From: Micromonospora marina | GTDB taxonomy: Bacteria > Actinomycetota > Actinomycetes > Mycobacteriales > Micromonosporaceae | Assembly: GCF_900091565.1 (NCBI RefSeq) | Contig: NZ_FMCV01000023.1 | Span: forward strand, 1-64,000 | Reading direction: 5' to 3' | Length of the DNA: 64,000 nucleotides | Shown: positions 7,559 to 16,356 of the stretch, piece after piece | How the letters are laid out: every line of letters begins with the position of its first letter | How positions within the stretch are numbered: position 1 is the first letter of the stretch | Notes under the pieces: generated by a model | The model's input: the letters and a program-made list of their open reading frames with translations, nothing else | The model's database searches: none | What the model was told of the DNA's origin: nothing | Program-made: the position numbers and the translations under genes

Positions 7559-9193
7559 ATGGCCTCCGCCCCCCGCACCACCTCACGCACCGCCGACGAC
7601 GACTGGTGGCGGTCCGCTGTCGTCTACCAGGTGTACGTCCGCAGCTTCGCCGACGCGAACTCCGACGGTGTGGGTGACCTCCAGGGCATCCGGCAGCGCC
7701 TGCCGTACCTGCGGGACCTCGGCGTGGACGCGCTCTGGCTGACGCCGTTCTACACCTCGCCGCAGGTCGACGCCGGCTACGACGTGGCCGACTACCGCAA
7801 CGTGGACCCGCTGTTCGGCGACCTGACCGACTTCGACGAGATGATCACCGACGCGCACGCGCTCGGCCTGCGGATCATCGTGGACATGGTGCCGAACCAC
7901 ACGTCCAGCGCCCACCCGTGGTTCGCCGCCGCGCTCGCCGCCGGACCGGGTTCGCCGGAGCGCGAGCGCTACCTGTTCGCCGAGGGCAAGGGCGAGCAGG
8001 GCGAGCTGCCGCCGAACGACTGGGAGAGCATCTTCGGCGGTCCGGCGTGGACGCGCGTGGTCGACGGCCAGTGGTACCTGCACCTGTTCGACCCGGCCCA
8101 GCCCGACCTGAACTGGCGCCACCCGGAGGTGCGGGCCGAGTTCGAGGACGTGCTGCGCTTCTGGCTGGACCGGGGCGTGGACGGCTTCCGGATCGACGTG
8201 GCCCACGGGATGATCAAGGCCGAGGGTCTGCCGGACGTCGGCTTCAACTCGATGACCACCGGCCAGCGCCAGTCCGAGCTGCTGGGCAAGGGCCGGCTGC
8301 CGTACTTCGACCAGGACGAGGTGCACGACATCTACCGCGCCTGGCGGCCGATCCTGGACAGCTACCCGGGTGGCCGGATGGCGGTCGCCGAGGCGTGGGC
8401 GGAGACGCCGCAGCGGCTGGCCCGCTACATCGGCCCGGACGAGCTGCACCAGGCGTTCAGCTTCGACTTCCTCGACGCCACCTGGTCGGCCGACTCGTTC
8501 CGCAAGGTGATCGACACGGCGCTGGCCGAGTCCACGATCGTGGGCGCGCCGACCACCTGGGTGCTCTCCAACCACGACCGGCAGCGGCACGTCACCCGGT
8601 ACGGCGACGGCGAGGTCGGCCTGCGCCGCGCCCGCGCCGCCGCGCTGCTGATGTTCGCGCTGCCCGGCTGCGTGTACGTCTACCAGGGCGAGGAACTGGG
8701 CCTGCCGGAGGTGCTGGACCTCCCCGACGAACTGCGTCAGGACCCGGCGTTCCGGCGTACCGGGGAGAGCCGGGACGGCTGCCGCGTGCCGATCCCGTGG
8801 GGCGGCGAGCTGCCCCCGTACGGCTTCGGGCCGGACGGCAGCGAGCTGAGCTGGCTGCCGGCACCGGCGACCTGGCGGTCACTGTCGGTGGCCGCCCAGA
8901 CCGCGGCGCCCGGCTCGACACTGGAGCTGTACCGGACCGCGCTGCGCATCCGGCACGAACACCCGGCGCTGGCCGGTCTGGACGCCATCACCTGGCTGGA
9001 GACCGAGCCCGGCGTCCTGGCGTTCCGCCGTACCACCGGGGACGCCGAGGTGACCTGCGTGGTGAACATCAGCGGCGCCGACGTGACGGTGCGCGGCTAC
9101 GGCCGCCCGCTCGTCGCGAGCGCCGACCTCACCGAGCGGGGCGACGGGCACGTCCTGCCGGTGGACGCGGCTGCGTGGTTCGAACGGCGCTGA
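7559..9193 (+). CDS. Alpha-glucosidase, glycoside hydrolase family 13
   Basis: 544-residue cytoplasmic GH13 enzyme of the oligo-1,6-glucosidase/alpha-glucosidase subgroup. Visible: VVYQVYVRSFADANSDGVGDL at the barrel entry (residues ~22-42), DMVPNHTS near 110, DGFRIDVAH near 210 (nucleophile Asp), AVAEAWAE near 276 (acid/base Glu) and LSNHDRQR near 338 (transition-state Asp). QPDLNWRHPEVR is typical of exo-acting members. ATG 7559 is preferred over the upstream in-frame ATGs at 7472 and 7493, which would place translation across the operator region. It likely releases glucose from maltodextrins imported by MalEFG. Confidence 0.88.
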   Translation: MASAPRTTSRTADDDWWRSAVVYQVYVRSFADANSDGVGDLQGIRQRLPYLRDLGVDALWLTPFYTSPQVDAGYDVADYRNVDPLFGDLTDFDEMITDAHALGLRIIVDMVPNHTSSAHPWFAAALAAGPGSPERERYLFAEGKGEQGELPPNDWESIFGGPAWTRVVDGQWYLHLFDPAQPDLNWRHPEVRAEFEDVLRFWLDRGVDGFRIDVAHGMIKAEGLPDVGFNSMTTGQRQSELLGKGRLPYFDQDEVHDIYRAWRPILDSYPGGRMAVAEAWAETPQRLARYIGPDELHQAFSFDFLDATWSADSFRKVIDTALAESTIVGAPTTWVLSNHDRQRHVTRYGDGEVGLRRARAAALLMFALPGCVYVYQGEELGLPEVLDLPDELRQDPAFRRTGESRDGCRVPIPWGGELPPYGFGPDGSELSWLPAPATWRSLSVAAQTAAPGSTLELYRTALRIRHEHPALAGLDAITWLETEPGVLAFRRTTGDAEVTCVVNISGADVTVRGYGRPLVASADLTERGDGHVLPVDAAAWFERR

Positions 9194-9287
9194 GCCGGGT
9201 AACCCGCCAACGACCTGGCCGTCCGTTGTGCCCCGCGCCGACGGGCGGCTGGGCTGCCGACCCCTTGTGGTGGGGGGTGAGGTGGCC

Positions 9288-9321
9288 CCGGCCCCTCGGG
9301 AGTGTGCTCCCCGGGGGCCGG
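9288..9321. terminator. Terminator hairpin between GH13 and 9346 gene
   Basis: 15-bp stem, GC-rich, with one mismatch, one G-U pair and a 4-nt loop (TGTG). It sits between the convergent GH13 gene and the leftward gene ending at 9346. Confidence 0.7.
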
Positions 9322-9345
9322 CGTCCGTCGGTGGCGCTGAGCGCC

Positions 9346-9834
9346 TCAGCCGCCCTTCGTGGTGAGCAGCGCGGCGATCCGGGCGAACCCGGCCCGGATC
9401 TCCTCCCGGTCGGGTGCCCTCGCCGGCTCGGGCTCCGGCTCGCGCTCGGCGGCCCGCTCCAGTTCCTCGTCGATGACGTCCTCGAAGTCGCCGTAGAGGT
9501 CCGCCTGGTCGACCTGCGCCGCCTCGTCCTCGGCCGCGATCTGCGCGACCGCGATCTCGCCGCGGATCTCCTCCGGAGTGAGCGCCGGCAGCAGCGGCTC
9601 CACCACCGCCATCAACTGTTCGTCGGCCACCACCGCCTCGGCCAGCGCCAGCGCGTGTGGTCGCTCGTACGGGCCGCAGACCACCGGCTCCCAGTCGTCC
9701 TCGGCGCCGAGCGGGCCGAACGTGATGATCCACGGCAGGCCCCGGATCGGGGAGTCGTCCGGCAGGTCCAGTGTCACGAGTGCGCCCACCGGCCCATCAT
9801 GGTCGGCACGCATCGGCCCGGGGAACGCAATCAT
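9346..9834 (-). CDS. Conserved hypothetical acidic protein
   Basis: 162-residue soluble protein of unknown function. The N-terminal half is a compact domain (LVTLDLPDDSPIRGLPWIITFGP...WEPVVCGPY); the C-terminal half is highly acidic and probably helical (QVDQADLYGDFEDVIDEELE), ending ARIAALLTTKGG. The start at 9834 has GGGGAG 5-6 nt upstream. It is the last gene of the leftward series, 28 nt after the GntR gene, and is probably co-transcribed. I do not recognise a family. Confidence 0.7.
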   Translation of the reverse strand: MIAFPGPMRADHDGPVGALVTLDLPDDSPIRGLPWIITFGPLGAEDDWEPVVCGPYERPHALALAEAVVADEQLMAVVEPLLPALTPEEIRGEIAVAQIAAEDEAAQVDQADLYGDFEDVIDEELERAAEREPEPEPARAPDREEIRAGFARIAALLTTKGG

Positions 9835-9862
9835 CCGACTCTCCCCGCTTCGGGGACCACGC

Positions 9863-10237
9863 TCAGCCACGCGTACCGGCGTCCAGCGCCGCACGGACCA
9901 GAGCGACCGCCCGCTCCGGCGGGACACCCAGGCGGCGCGCCTGCTCGGCGTACTCGGCGGCGGCCCGCTGCAGCCGGTCGGTGGCGTCGTCCCGGCCGGG
10001 TGCGACCACGGTGCCGTGCCGGCCCCGCGTCTCGACCAGCCCGGCGCCCTCCAGTTCCCGGTACGCCCGCGCCACCGTGTTGACCGCCAGCCCCAGGTCG
10101 GCGGCGAGCTGCCGCACCGCCGGAAGCCGGGTGCCCACCGGCAGCCGCCCGTCACCGATGCGCGCGGCGAACTGCGCCCGCACCTGCTCGTACGGCGGCA
10201 CCGCCGACTCGGCGTCGATCCGGATCCGCGCGCTCAT
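9863..10237 (-). CDS. GntR-family regulator, YtrA-like
   Basis: 124-residue short GntR protein: a winged helix with PPYEQVRAQFAARI, the GTRLPAVRQLAADL recognition helix and NTVARAYRELEGAGLV, then only a ~45-residue helical tail instead of a large effector domain. This fits the YtrA subfamily. The ATG overlaps the stop of the upstream YihY gene (ATGA), so the two are translationally coupled. YtrA regulators usually sit beside ABC exporters; here the partner is a YihY/BrkB membrane protein, so it may autoregulate this unit. The ligand is unknown. Confidence 0.85.
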   Translation of the reverse strand: MSARIRIDAESAVPPYEQVRAQFAARIGDGRLPVGTRLPAVRQLAADLGLAVNTVARAYRELEGAGLVETRGRHGTVVAPGRDDATDRLQRAAAEYAEQARRLGVPPERAVALVRAALDAGTRG

Positions 10238-11175
10238 CCCGCTCCCCCCGGTGTGCCCGGTTCGGTCTCCTCGTCGAGCACGTCCGCCTCCACGTCCACC
10301 TCCCGGGCACCGCCCTCGGCCAGGTCCACCACCCGGCCGTACCGGCTGGTGGCGGCGAGCGCGGCACCGAAGAGCACCAACTGGTTGAGCAGGTAGAGGT
10401 AGAGCAGCAGGCCCACGGCGGTGGCGACCACGGTGTACGCGGGGTTCCGCTCGGTGCGTACCACGTAGTAGCGCCCCACTGTGTTGAGCAGGGTGATCCC
10501 GACGGCGACGGTCAGCACCGCCGGGCGCAGCCGGCGCCGGCTCATCCGCAGCCGGGGCACCGCCAGCAGCAGCGCGGCGGCGAGCACGGCGTTCACCAGC
10601 ACGCTCAGCACCGCGCTGACGGTGGTCAGGCCCACCGAGCCGGTGCTGCGCAGCAGGAAGCGCAGCAGCGACTCCAGCGCGTCCACGGCGGCGACCGAGA
10701 CGAACAGCAGCACGAAGACCGCGACCAGCACGCCCAGGTCGACCAGGCGCCGCACCACCAGGTTGCCGGGCTGCTGGTTGAAGCCGTACATCAACCGCTG
10801 CGAGGAGCGGATGGCCTCCACCCAGCCGATGCCGGTGAAGACCAGGATGACCAGGCCGACCACGCCGACGGTGCCGCTGCTCTCGGCGATCTGCACCGGG
10901 TCGAGGAAGGGCAGGTTCTCCTGCAGGAAGTGGGCCGCGCCGCGGCTGACCTCCTCGTTGTCCCGCAGCACCGCCCCGAAGATCCAGTACGCGACGAGCG
11001 CGAGCGCGAACACGGCGAAGAAGCCGTAGTAGGCGATGGCGGCGGCGAGCCGCCCGGCGAGCAGGTCGGCGTAGAGCGTCCCCGCCCGCCAGACGTGGTC
11101 GAAGACCGACGAGCGGCCCCGGGCCGCGTCGATGCGGCGCCCCGCCGCCGCCTCGATCCGGCCGAAGACATTCAC
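10234..11175 (-). CDS. YihY/BrkB-family inner membrane protein
   Basis: 313-residue integral membrane protein with six predicted helices. The hallmark N-terminal stretch is present (DLLAGRLAAAIAYYGFFAVFALAL) together with LMYGFNQQPGNLV and C-terminal LLLYLYLLNQLVLFGAAL. The C-terminus is a ~35-residue acidic cytoplasmic tail. The GTG start at 11175 has GAGG about 8 nt upstream. The neighbourhood trpS-BrkB also exists in M. tuberculosis (Rv3336c-Rv3335c). The transport substrate of this family is not established. Confidence 0.85.
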   Translation of the reverse strand: MNVFGRIEAAAGRRIDAARGRSSVFDHVWRAGTLYADLLAGRLAAAIAYYGFFAVFALALVAYWIFGAVLRDNEEVSRGAAHFLQENLPFLDPVQIAESSGTVGVVGLVILVFTGIGWVEAIRSSQRLMYGFNQQPGNLVVRRLVDLGVLVAVFVLLFVSVAAVDALESLLRFLLRSTGSVGLTTVSAVLSVLVNAVLAAALLLAVPRLRMSRRRLRPAVLTVAVGITLLNTVGRYYVVRTERNPAYTVVATAVGLLLYLYLLNQLVLFGAALAATSRYGRVVDLAEGGAREVDVEADVLDEETEPGTPGGAG

Positions 11176-11231
11176 CCCGTCATCCTCGCCGATCTCCGCC
11201 CGTGGCGGAGGGGCCCCGGCCGGTCGGATGT

Positions 11232-11819
11232 TCAGCTCCGGCCGCCGAGCCGGAAGTCGCGGCGGGGCTGCCACCGGGTCGCCCCGCTGTGCGAGAACAG
11301 CGTGAACGCCTCCACCTGGAACAACGCGGAGAAGTCGGCCAGGTCCTCGTACGCCTTGTCGAGCACCTCGGCCGGCACGTCCTGCGCCACGGTGACGTGC
11401 GGGTGGTACGGGAAACGCAGCTCGCGCCGCAGCTCGGGAGCCGAGTTGATCGCGGCGGCCAGCAGTTCGCACTCGCTGATCCCGGCCGCCACCGCCACGA
11501 ACACCACCTGGGTGACCGGACGGAACGTGCCGGTGCCGCGCAGGTGCAGCGTGAACGGCAGGTGCGCGGCGGCGACCCGGTCCAGGTGTTCCTCGACAGC
11601 GGGCAGCGCGCGTACCGGGATCTCGGTGGGCCCGAGGAGGGTGACGTGCGCGGGGACGGCGAGCGGGTCGCCGGCCTCGACCCGGCGGCGGGTGAGCAGC
11701 CCACCCCAGGGCTCGGGGACGTCGACAGCGATCCCGATCTGGATCGTGTCCGCGCCGCCGGGCGCCGTGCCACTGCCCGCCACGTCGCGCGCCACCCCTC
11801 CGGCCACCGGCTGCGTCAC
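11232..11819 (-). CDS. 2'-5' RNA ligase / 2H phosphoesterase family protein
   Basis: 195-residue member of the 2H phosphoesterase superfamily. The two signature H-x-T motifs are present as HVTLLG and HVTVAQ; together their histidines would act on 2',3'-cyclic phosphate or 2'-5' linkages in RNA. The first ~20 residues are low-complexity and the start could be internal. It lies 22 nt downstream of trpS and upstream of the YihY gene in one leftward run. Which RNA or nucleotide it acts on cannot be told from sequence. Confidence 0.85.
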   Translation of the reverse strand: MTQPVAGGVARDVAGSGTAPGGADTIQIGIAVDVPEPWGGLLTRRRVEAGDPLAVPAHVTLLGPTEIPVRALPAVEEHLDRVAAAHLPFTLHLRGTGTFRPVTQVVFVAVAAGISECELLAAAINSAPELRRELRFPYHPHVTVAQDVPAEVLDKAYEDLADFSALFQVEAFTLFSHSGATRWQPRRDFRLGGRS

Positions 11820-11841
11820 CCGTTCCCGCCCGTCCGGGCCG

Positions 11842-12867
11842 TTACTCGAACCGCACCGGCGGGAAGAAACCGACCCGCTCGTACGCGTCCCGCAGCGTCC
11901 CGGCGGCCACCGACCGGGCCTTCTCCGCGCCCCGCGCCAGCAGCTTGTCGAGCTGGGCCGGGTCGTTCAGGTAGGCGTTCGTACGTTCCTGGATCGGCGT
12001 GACGAACTCCCGCACCACCTCGGCGAGGTCCTTCTTCAGGTCGCCGTAGCCCTTGCCGTCGTACGCGGCGACCAGGTCGTCGATGGAGCGGCCGGACAGC
12101 GCCGAGTAGATCGTCAGCAGGTTGCTGATGCCCGGCTTGCCCTCGGCGTCGAAGACGATCTCGCGGCCGGTGTCGGTGACCGCCGAGCGGATCTTCTTGG
12201 CCGAACGGGCCGGCTCCTCCAGCAGGTCGATGATGCCGGCCGGGGAGGACGACGACTTCGACATCTTGGCCGCCGGATCCTGGAGGTCGGTGATCTTCGC
12301 GGTGTCCTTCACGATGTGCGGGGAGGGCACGGTGAAGGTGCGGCCGAACAGCGAGTTGAACCGCTGCGCCAGGTCGCGGGAGAGTTCCAGGTGTTGCCGC
12401 TGGTCCTCGCCGACCGGCACCGCGTTCGCCTGGTAGAGCAGGATGTCGGCGGCCTGGAGGATCGGGTACGTGAACAGGCCGACGCTGGCCCGCTCGCTGC
12501 CCTGCTTCTGCGACTTGTCCTTGAACTGGGTCATCCGGCCGGCCTCGCCGAAGCCGGTGATGCAGCCGAGCACCCAGGCCAGCTGCGAGTGCTCGGGCAC
12601 CTGCGACTGCACGAACAGCGTGCTGCGCTCCGGGTCCAGGCCGAGCGCGAACAGCTGCGCGGCGGCCAACCGGCTGCGGCGCTTGAGCACCGACGGGTCG
12701 TGCCCGGCGGTGATCGCGTGGAGGTCGACCACGCAGTAGTAGGCGTCGTGGCTGTCCTGCAACGCCACCCAGTGCCGCAGCGCGCCCAGGTAGTTGCCGA
12801 GGTGGAACGAGTCGGCCGTCGGCTGGATGCCGGAGAAGACGCGCGGGCGGGCGGGTACGTCGGACAT
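11842..12867 (-). CDS. trpS: Tryptophanyl-tRNA synthetase
   Basis: 341-residue class Ic synthetase charging tRNA-Trp. The Rossmann core with the HIGH-like FHLGNYLG (residues ~21-28) and an intact KMSKS loop (AAKMSKSSSS, near residue 204) are visible, as are TAGHDP and the PILQAADILLY helix typical of bacterial TrpRS. Length is normal. It lies 33 nt downstream of the CBS-domain gene. Confidence 0.95.
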   Translation of the reverse strand: MSDVPARPRVFSGIQPTADSFHLGNYLGALRHWVALQDSHDAYYCVVDLHAITAGHDPSVLKRRSRLAAAQLFALGLDPERSTLFVQSQVPEHSQLAWVLGCITGFGEAGRMTQFKDKSQKQGSERASVGLFTYPILQAADILLYQANAVPVGEDQRQHLELSRDLAQRFNSLFGRTFTVPSPHIVKDTAKITDLQDPAAKMSKSSSSPAGIIDLLEEPARSAKKIRSAVTDTGREIVFDAEGKPGISNLLTIYSALSGRSIDDLVAAYDGKGYGDLKKDLAEVVREFVTPIQERTNAYLNDPAQLDKLLARGAEKARSVAAGTLRDAYERVGFFPPVRFE

Positions 12868-12900
12868 GGCGGCAATTCTGTCAGCAAGCCCCGGCGTCCG

Positions 12901-13917
12901 TCATGACGGGCCGGTGGATCGGGCGGGTACGGGCGGAAGCGGACCGTTCACCTCACGCCGGGGCTCGGGCAGCCGTGCGGCGGAGACGGCCAGGCGGGAC
13001 ACCCGCCGGCCGTCGAGTGTGAGCACCCGCAGCAGCCAGCCCGCCGGATCGGCGGGAACCGATCCGGTGGCCGGGCCGACCGGCACCGGCACCTCGTCGC
13101 CGGCGACCGGCAGCCGGCCCAGGGCCGCCATCACGAACCCGCCCACCGTCTCGTACGGCCCGGCGGGCAGCGGCACACCGGTGCGCTCGGCGAAGTCGGT
13201 CAGGTTGAGCCGGCCGTCGACGACGGCGGGCAGACCGGCGGGTTCCGGTTCGAGCGGGCCGTGCTCGTCGTCCCGGATCTCCCCGACCAGCTCCTCGACC
13301 AGGTCCTCACAGGTGACGATGCCGGCGGTGCCGCCGTACTCGTCGACGACGACGGCCAGGTGGTGGCCCTCCCGGCGCATCTCGGTGAGCGCCGCGAGCA
13401 CGCGTTTGCTGTCCGGCAGGCGCTTCACCTCCCGGATCAGGTCGCCGACCAGCAGCGGGCGGTCCGCTTCCGGGCGCAGCAGCACGTCCTGCAGGTGCAC
13501 CATGCCGACCACGTCGTCGTGGGTGCCGTCCACCACCGGGTAGCGGGTGTGCGGGTGGGCCCGGACCAGCCGCTGGGCCTGTGCCAGCGAAAGCGCCGCG
13601 CTGAGGAAGACCACCTCGGTGCGGGGCACCATCACCTCGCGGACGAGCCGGGCGCCGGCGAGCAGCACCTCGTCGATGATCCGCCGTTCGTCCGGGTCGA
13701 GGAGCGTGTTCGCGGCGACCAGGTCACGCAGTTCGGCTTCGCTGATCCGCTCCCGCCCGGCGGTGGGGCTGGCCCCGAGCAGTGCCGTCACCAGACGGGT
13801 CGCACCGTCGGCGCCGCGCACCACGAGACGGGCCACGGTGCGGGCCAACGGGCCGGGTTCGCGTCGGGGCCGCCCCGACGGTCGCCGCCGGGGCCCGGGA
13901 CCACCACCCTCCCGCAT
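12901..13917 (-). CDS. CBS-pair / CorC_HlyC-domain protein (hemolysin-C family)
   Basis: 338 residues. A short positively charged N-terminus is followed by the region preceding the CBS pair (ELRDLVAANTLLDPDERRIIDEVL), two CBS domains (VREVMVPRTEVVFL...TRYPVVDG and LAVVVDEYGGTAGIVTCEDLVEELVGEI) and a CorC_HlyC ligand domain (VDGRLNLTDFAERTG). The DUF21/CNNM transmembrane domain of larger homologues is absent; only a LARTVARLV...LLGASP remnant resembles its end. It is thus CorC-like in architecture, a probable accessory of Mg2+/Co2+ homeostasis. First gene of the trpS-containing leftward run. Confidence 0.85.
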   Translation of the reverse strand: MREGGGPGPRRRPSGRPRREPGPLARTVARLVVRGADGATRLVTALLGASPTAGRERISEAELRDLVAANTLLDPDERRIIDEVLLAGARLVREVMVPRTEVVFLSAALSLAQAQRLVRAHPHTRYPVVDGTHDDVVGMVHLQDVLLRPEADRPLLVGDLIREVKRLPDSKRVLAALTEMRREGHHLAVVVDEYGGTAGIVTCEDLVEELVGEIRDDEHGPLEPEPAGLPAVVDGRLNLTDFAERTGVPLPAGPYETVGGFVMAALGRLPVAGDEVPVPVGPATGSVPADPAGWLLRVLTLDGRRVSRLAVSAARLPEPRREVNGPLPPVPARSTGPS

Positions 13918-13959
13918 GAGAAGGATGGTAGACAGCGGCGACGGCCCGCTCGGCCCAAT

Positions 13960-14015
13960 GTGCGGATCTGTTCAATCGTGAAAGATTATGGTGGAATAGA
14001 GGCGGGCTCAACTCG
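13960..14015. promoter_or_regulatory. AT-richer divergent promoter region (CBS gene / galE)
   Basis: The 177-nt gap between the CBS gene and galE contains the only AT-rich patch nearby (around CAATCGTGAAAGATTATGG), a likely site for divergent promoters. No confident -35/-10 pair can be assigned. Confidence 0.35.
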
Positions 14016-14094
14016 ACAGCCGTGACACAGCCCCCGCCCGTAGGGTGATCACGGGACGGCCGCCGCGGGACGCGGCCCAGGCAGGAGGACCGAC

Positions 14095-15090
14095 GTGAAA
14101 CTGCTCGTCACCGGCGGCGCCGGCTACATCGGCAGCGTGGTGACCCGGATGCTGCTCGACCACGGCCACCAGGTGACCGTGCTGGACGACCTGCGCACCG
14201 GTCACCGGGAGGCCCTCGCCCCCGACGCCACCCACGCCGAGCTGCCGGTGCACGAGGCCGCCCGGGTGCTCACCCCCGACGCCGGGTTCGACGGCGTGCT
14301 GCACTTCGCCGCCCTGATCGCCGCCGGCGAGTCGATGATCCGCCCCGAGCTGTACTGGGACACCAACACGGTCGGCTCGCTCGCGCTCATCGACGCGGTC
14401 CGCGCCGCCCGGGTGCCCCGGATGGTCTTCTCCTCCACCGCCGCCGTCTACGGCAACCCCACCGAGTTGCCCATCCCGGAGACCGCCGTCAAGGCCCCCA
14501 CCAGCACGTACGGCGCGACGAAGCTGGCCGTCGACATGGCGCTCACCTCCGAGGCCATCGCGCACGACCTGGCCGCCGTCTCGCTGCGCTACTTCAACGT
14601 CGCCGGGGCGTACCTGCGCGACGGGCTCGCCATCGGCGAACGGCACGCCCCGGAGACCCACCTCATCCCGATCGCGCTCGACGTGGCCGCCGGGCGGCGG
14701 GACAAGCTCCAGCTCTTCGGCGACGACTACCCCACTGTCGACGGCACCTGCGTACGCGACTACATCCACGTCGAGGACCTGGCCCGCGCCCACCTGCTCG
14801 CGCTGGATGCGGCCACCCCGGGCCGGCACCGGATCTACAACCTCGGCAACGGCAACGGCTTCACCAACCGGCAGGTGGTCGACGTGGTCCGCGAGGTCAC
14901 CGGGCACCCGGTGCCGGTCGAGGTGGCCCCCCGTCGCGAGGGCGACCCGGCCGAGCTGGTCGCGTCCTCCGCGCTGGCCCGCGACGAGCTGGGCTGGACG
15001 CCGGCGAAGGCGACCCTGCACGACATGGTCGGCGACGCCTGGGCCTTCTACCGGGCACACGTCGCTGGTGAGCGTGAGCGCGAGGAGTGA
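14095..15090 (+). CDS. galE: UDP-glucose 4-epimerase
   Basis: 331-residue extended SDR enzyme that interconverts UDP-glucose and UDP-galactose (Leloir pathway). The NAD-binding GGAGYIG is at residues 7-13, the catalytic YGATK near residue 140, with SSTAAVYG and RYFNVAGA also typical. GTG 14095 has GGAGG 6-7 nt upstream. The last codons (EREREE) and the TGA stop are encoded by an intergenic repeat that runs into galK, so the C-terminal tail is repeat-derived. Confidence 0.93.
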   Translation: MKLLVTGGAGYIGSVVTRMLLDHGHQVTVLDDLRTGHREALAPDATHAELPVHEAARVLTPDAGFDGVLHFAALIAAGESMIRPELYWDTNTVGSLALIDAVRAARVPRMVFSSTAAVYGNPTELPIPETAVKAPTSTYGATKLAVDMALTSEAIAHDLAAVSLRYFNVAGAYLRDGLAIGERHAPETHLIPIALDVAAGRRDKLQLFGDDYPTVDGTCVRDYIHVEDLARAHLLALDAATPGRHRIYNLGNGNGFTNRQVVDVVREVTGHPVPVEVAPRREGDPAELVASSALARDELGWTPAKATLHDMVGDAWAFYRAHVAGEREREE

Positions 15091-15196
15091 GCCGGGGTTG
15101 CGAGCCCCGCAGTCGCGAACGAAAGAAGACACCACGTGAGCGCGAGGAGTGAGCCGGGGTTGCGAGCCCCGCAGTCGCGAGCGAAATGAGACACCA
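15074..15196. repeat. Tandem GTGAGCGCGAGGAGTGAGC repeat, two copies (galE/galK border)
   Basis: Two 61-nt copies (15074-15134 and 15136-15196), 62-nt period, three mismatches. Each contains GTGAGCGCGAGGAGTGAGCC, then TGCGAGCCCCGCAGTCGCGA. Copy 1 supplies the galE C-terminus and stop; copy 2 ends in GAAATGAGACACCA, which contains one possible galK start. A variant of the same unit recurs at 55282-55400. Confidence 0.85.
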
Positions 15197-16352
15197 GATG
15201 AATGTCGCCGACCGCGCCACGGCCGGCTTCCGGCAGCGGTACGGCGTCGAGCCCGCGGGCCGTTGGGCGGCTCCCGGCCGGGTCAACCTGATCGGCGAGC
15301 ACACCGACTACAACGACGGCTTCGTGCTGCCCTTCGCGCTGCCGCTGCGTACCGTGGTGGCCGCCGCGCCCGCCCCCGACGGACGCTGGACCGTCTGGTC
15401 GGAGCTGGACGACGAGCCGGTCGAGTTCGGCGCGGCGGAGGCCGACGAGCCGGGCCGGGTCGACGGGTGGGCCGCCTACGTGGCCGGGGTGGTGTGGGCG
15501 CTGCGCGCCGACGGCCACGACGTTCCGGGCGCGCGGCTCGCCGTCGCCTCCGACGTGCCGGTCGGCTCCGGGCTCTCCTCGTCGGCCGCGATCGAGTCGG
15601 CGGTACTCGCCGCGCTGGTCGACCTTGGCGGGCTCGACCTGCCCGCCGAACGGTGGCCGCGGCTCGCCCAGCGGGCCGAGAACGACTACGTCGGCGCGCC
15701 CACCGGGATCATGGACCAGTCCGCGGTGATCCGTGGCCGCGCCGGGCACGCCTTGTTCCTCGACTGCCGCACCGAGGAGGTCGAGCAGATCCCGTTCGAC
15801 CTGGACGGCGCCCGGCTGGCCGTGCTGGTGGTCGACAGCCGGGCGCCGCACCGGCACGCCGACGGCGAGTACGCCGCGCGGCGCCGCGGCTGCGAGCACG
15901 CCGCCACGGCGCTCGGGGTGACCGCGCTGCGCGACGTCCCGGTGGCCGGCCTCGACGCCGCGCTGGCCCGCCTCGGCGACGACGAGACCCGCCGCCGGGT
16001 CCGGCACGTGGTGACCGAGAACCAACGGGTGCTCGACACCGTAGCGCTGCTGCGCGCCGGCCGGGTCCGCGACACCGGTCCGCTGCTGACCGCCTCGCAC
16101 GTCTCCATGCGCGACGACTTCGAGATCACCGTGCCGGAGATCGACACCGCGGTCGAGGCGGCGCTGTCCGCCGGGGCGTACGGGGCGCGGATGACCGGCG
16201 GCGGCTTCGGCGGCTGCGTCCTCGCCCTGGTCGACGCCGGCGCCGCCGATGCGGTGGCGGCCGCCGTCACCGAGGCGTACGCCGAACGCGGTTTCACCGC
16301 CCCCGGCACGCTCACCGTCCTGCCGTCCAGCGGAGTAACCCGCCTGGGGTGA
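15186..16352 (+). CDS. galK: Galactokinase
   Basis: 388-residue GHMP kinase phosphorylating galactose at C1. The signature GRVNLIGEHTDYNDGF (residues ~29-44), the ATP-binding PVGSGLSSSAAIE (~125-137) and the C-terminal MTGGGFGGCVLAL are intact. Two ATG starts are possible: 15186 inside the repeat, or 15198 (MNVADRATAG), where GAGA lies 8-9 nt upstream. Both give complete enzymes. It follows galE directly; no galT is present, so the middle Leloir enzyme must be elsewhere or replaced. Confidence 0.93.
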   Translation: MRHQMNVADRATAGFRQRYGVEPAGRWAAPGRVNLIGEHTDYNDGFVLPFALPLRTVVAAAPAPDGRWTVWSELDDEPVEFGAAEADEPGRVDGWAAYVAGVVWALRADGHDVPGARLAVASDVPVGSGLSSSAAIESAVLAALVDLGGLDLPAERWPRLAQRAENDYVGAPTGIMDQSAVIRGRAGHALFLDCRTEEVEQIPFDLDGARLAVLVVDSRAPHRHADGEYAARRRGCEHAATALGVTALRDVPVAGLDAALARLGDDETRRRVRHVVTENQRVLDTVALLRAGRVRDTGPLLTASHVSMRDDFEITVPEIDTAVEAALSAGAYGARMTGGGFGGCVLALVDAGAADAVAAAVTEAYAERGFTAPGTLTVLPSSGVTRLG

Positions 16353-16356
16353 GGTG

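Noticed and set aside
15074..15196. CRISPR array
   Set aside because: Only two copies, without unique spacers; a plain tandem repeat shared with another locus.
15136..15196. Independent small protein encoded by the repeat (VSARSE... reading)
   Set aside because: The frame exists in each repeat copy but varies at its end and has no separate signal; more likely a by-product of the repeat.
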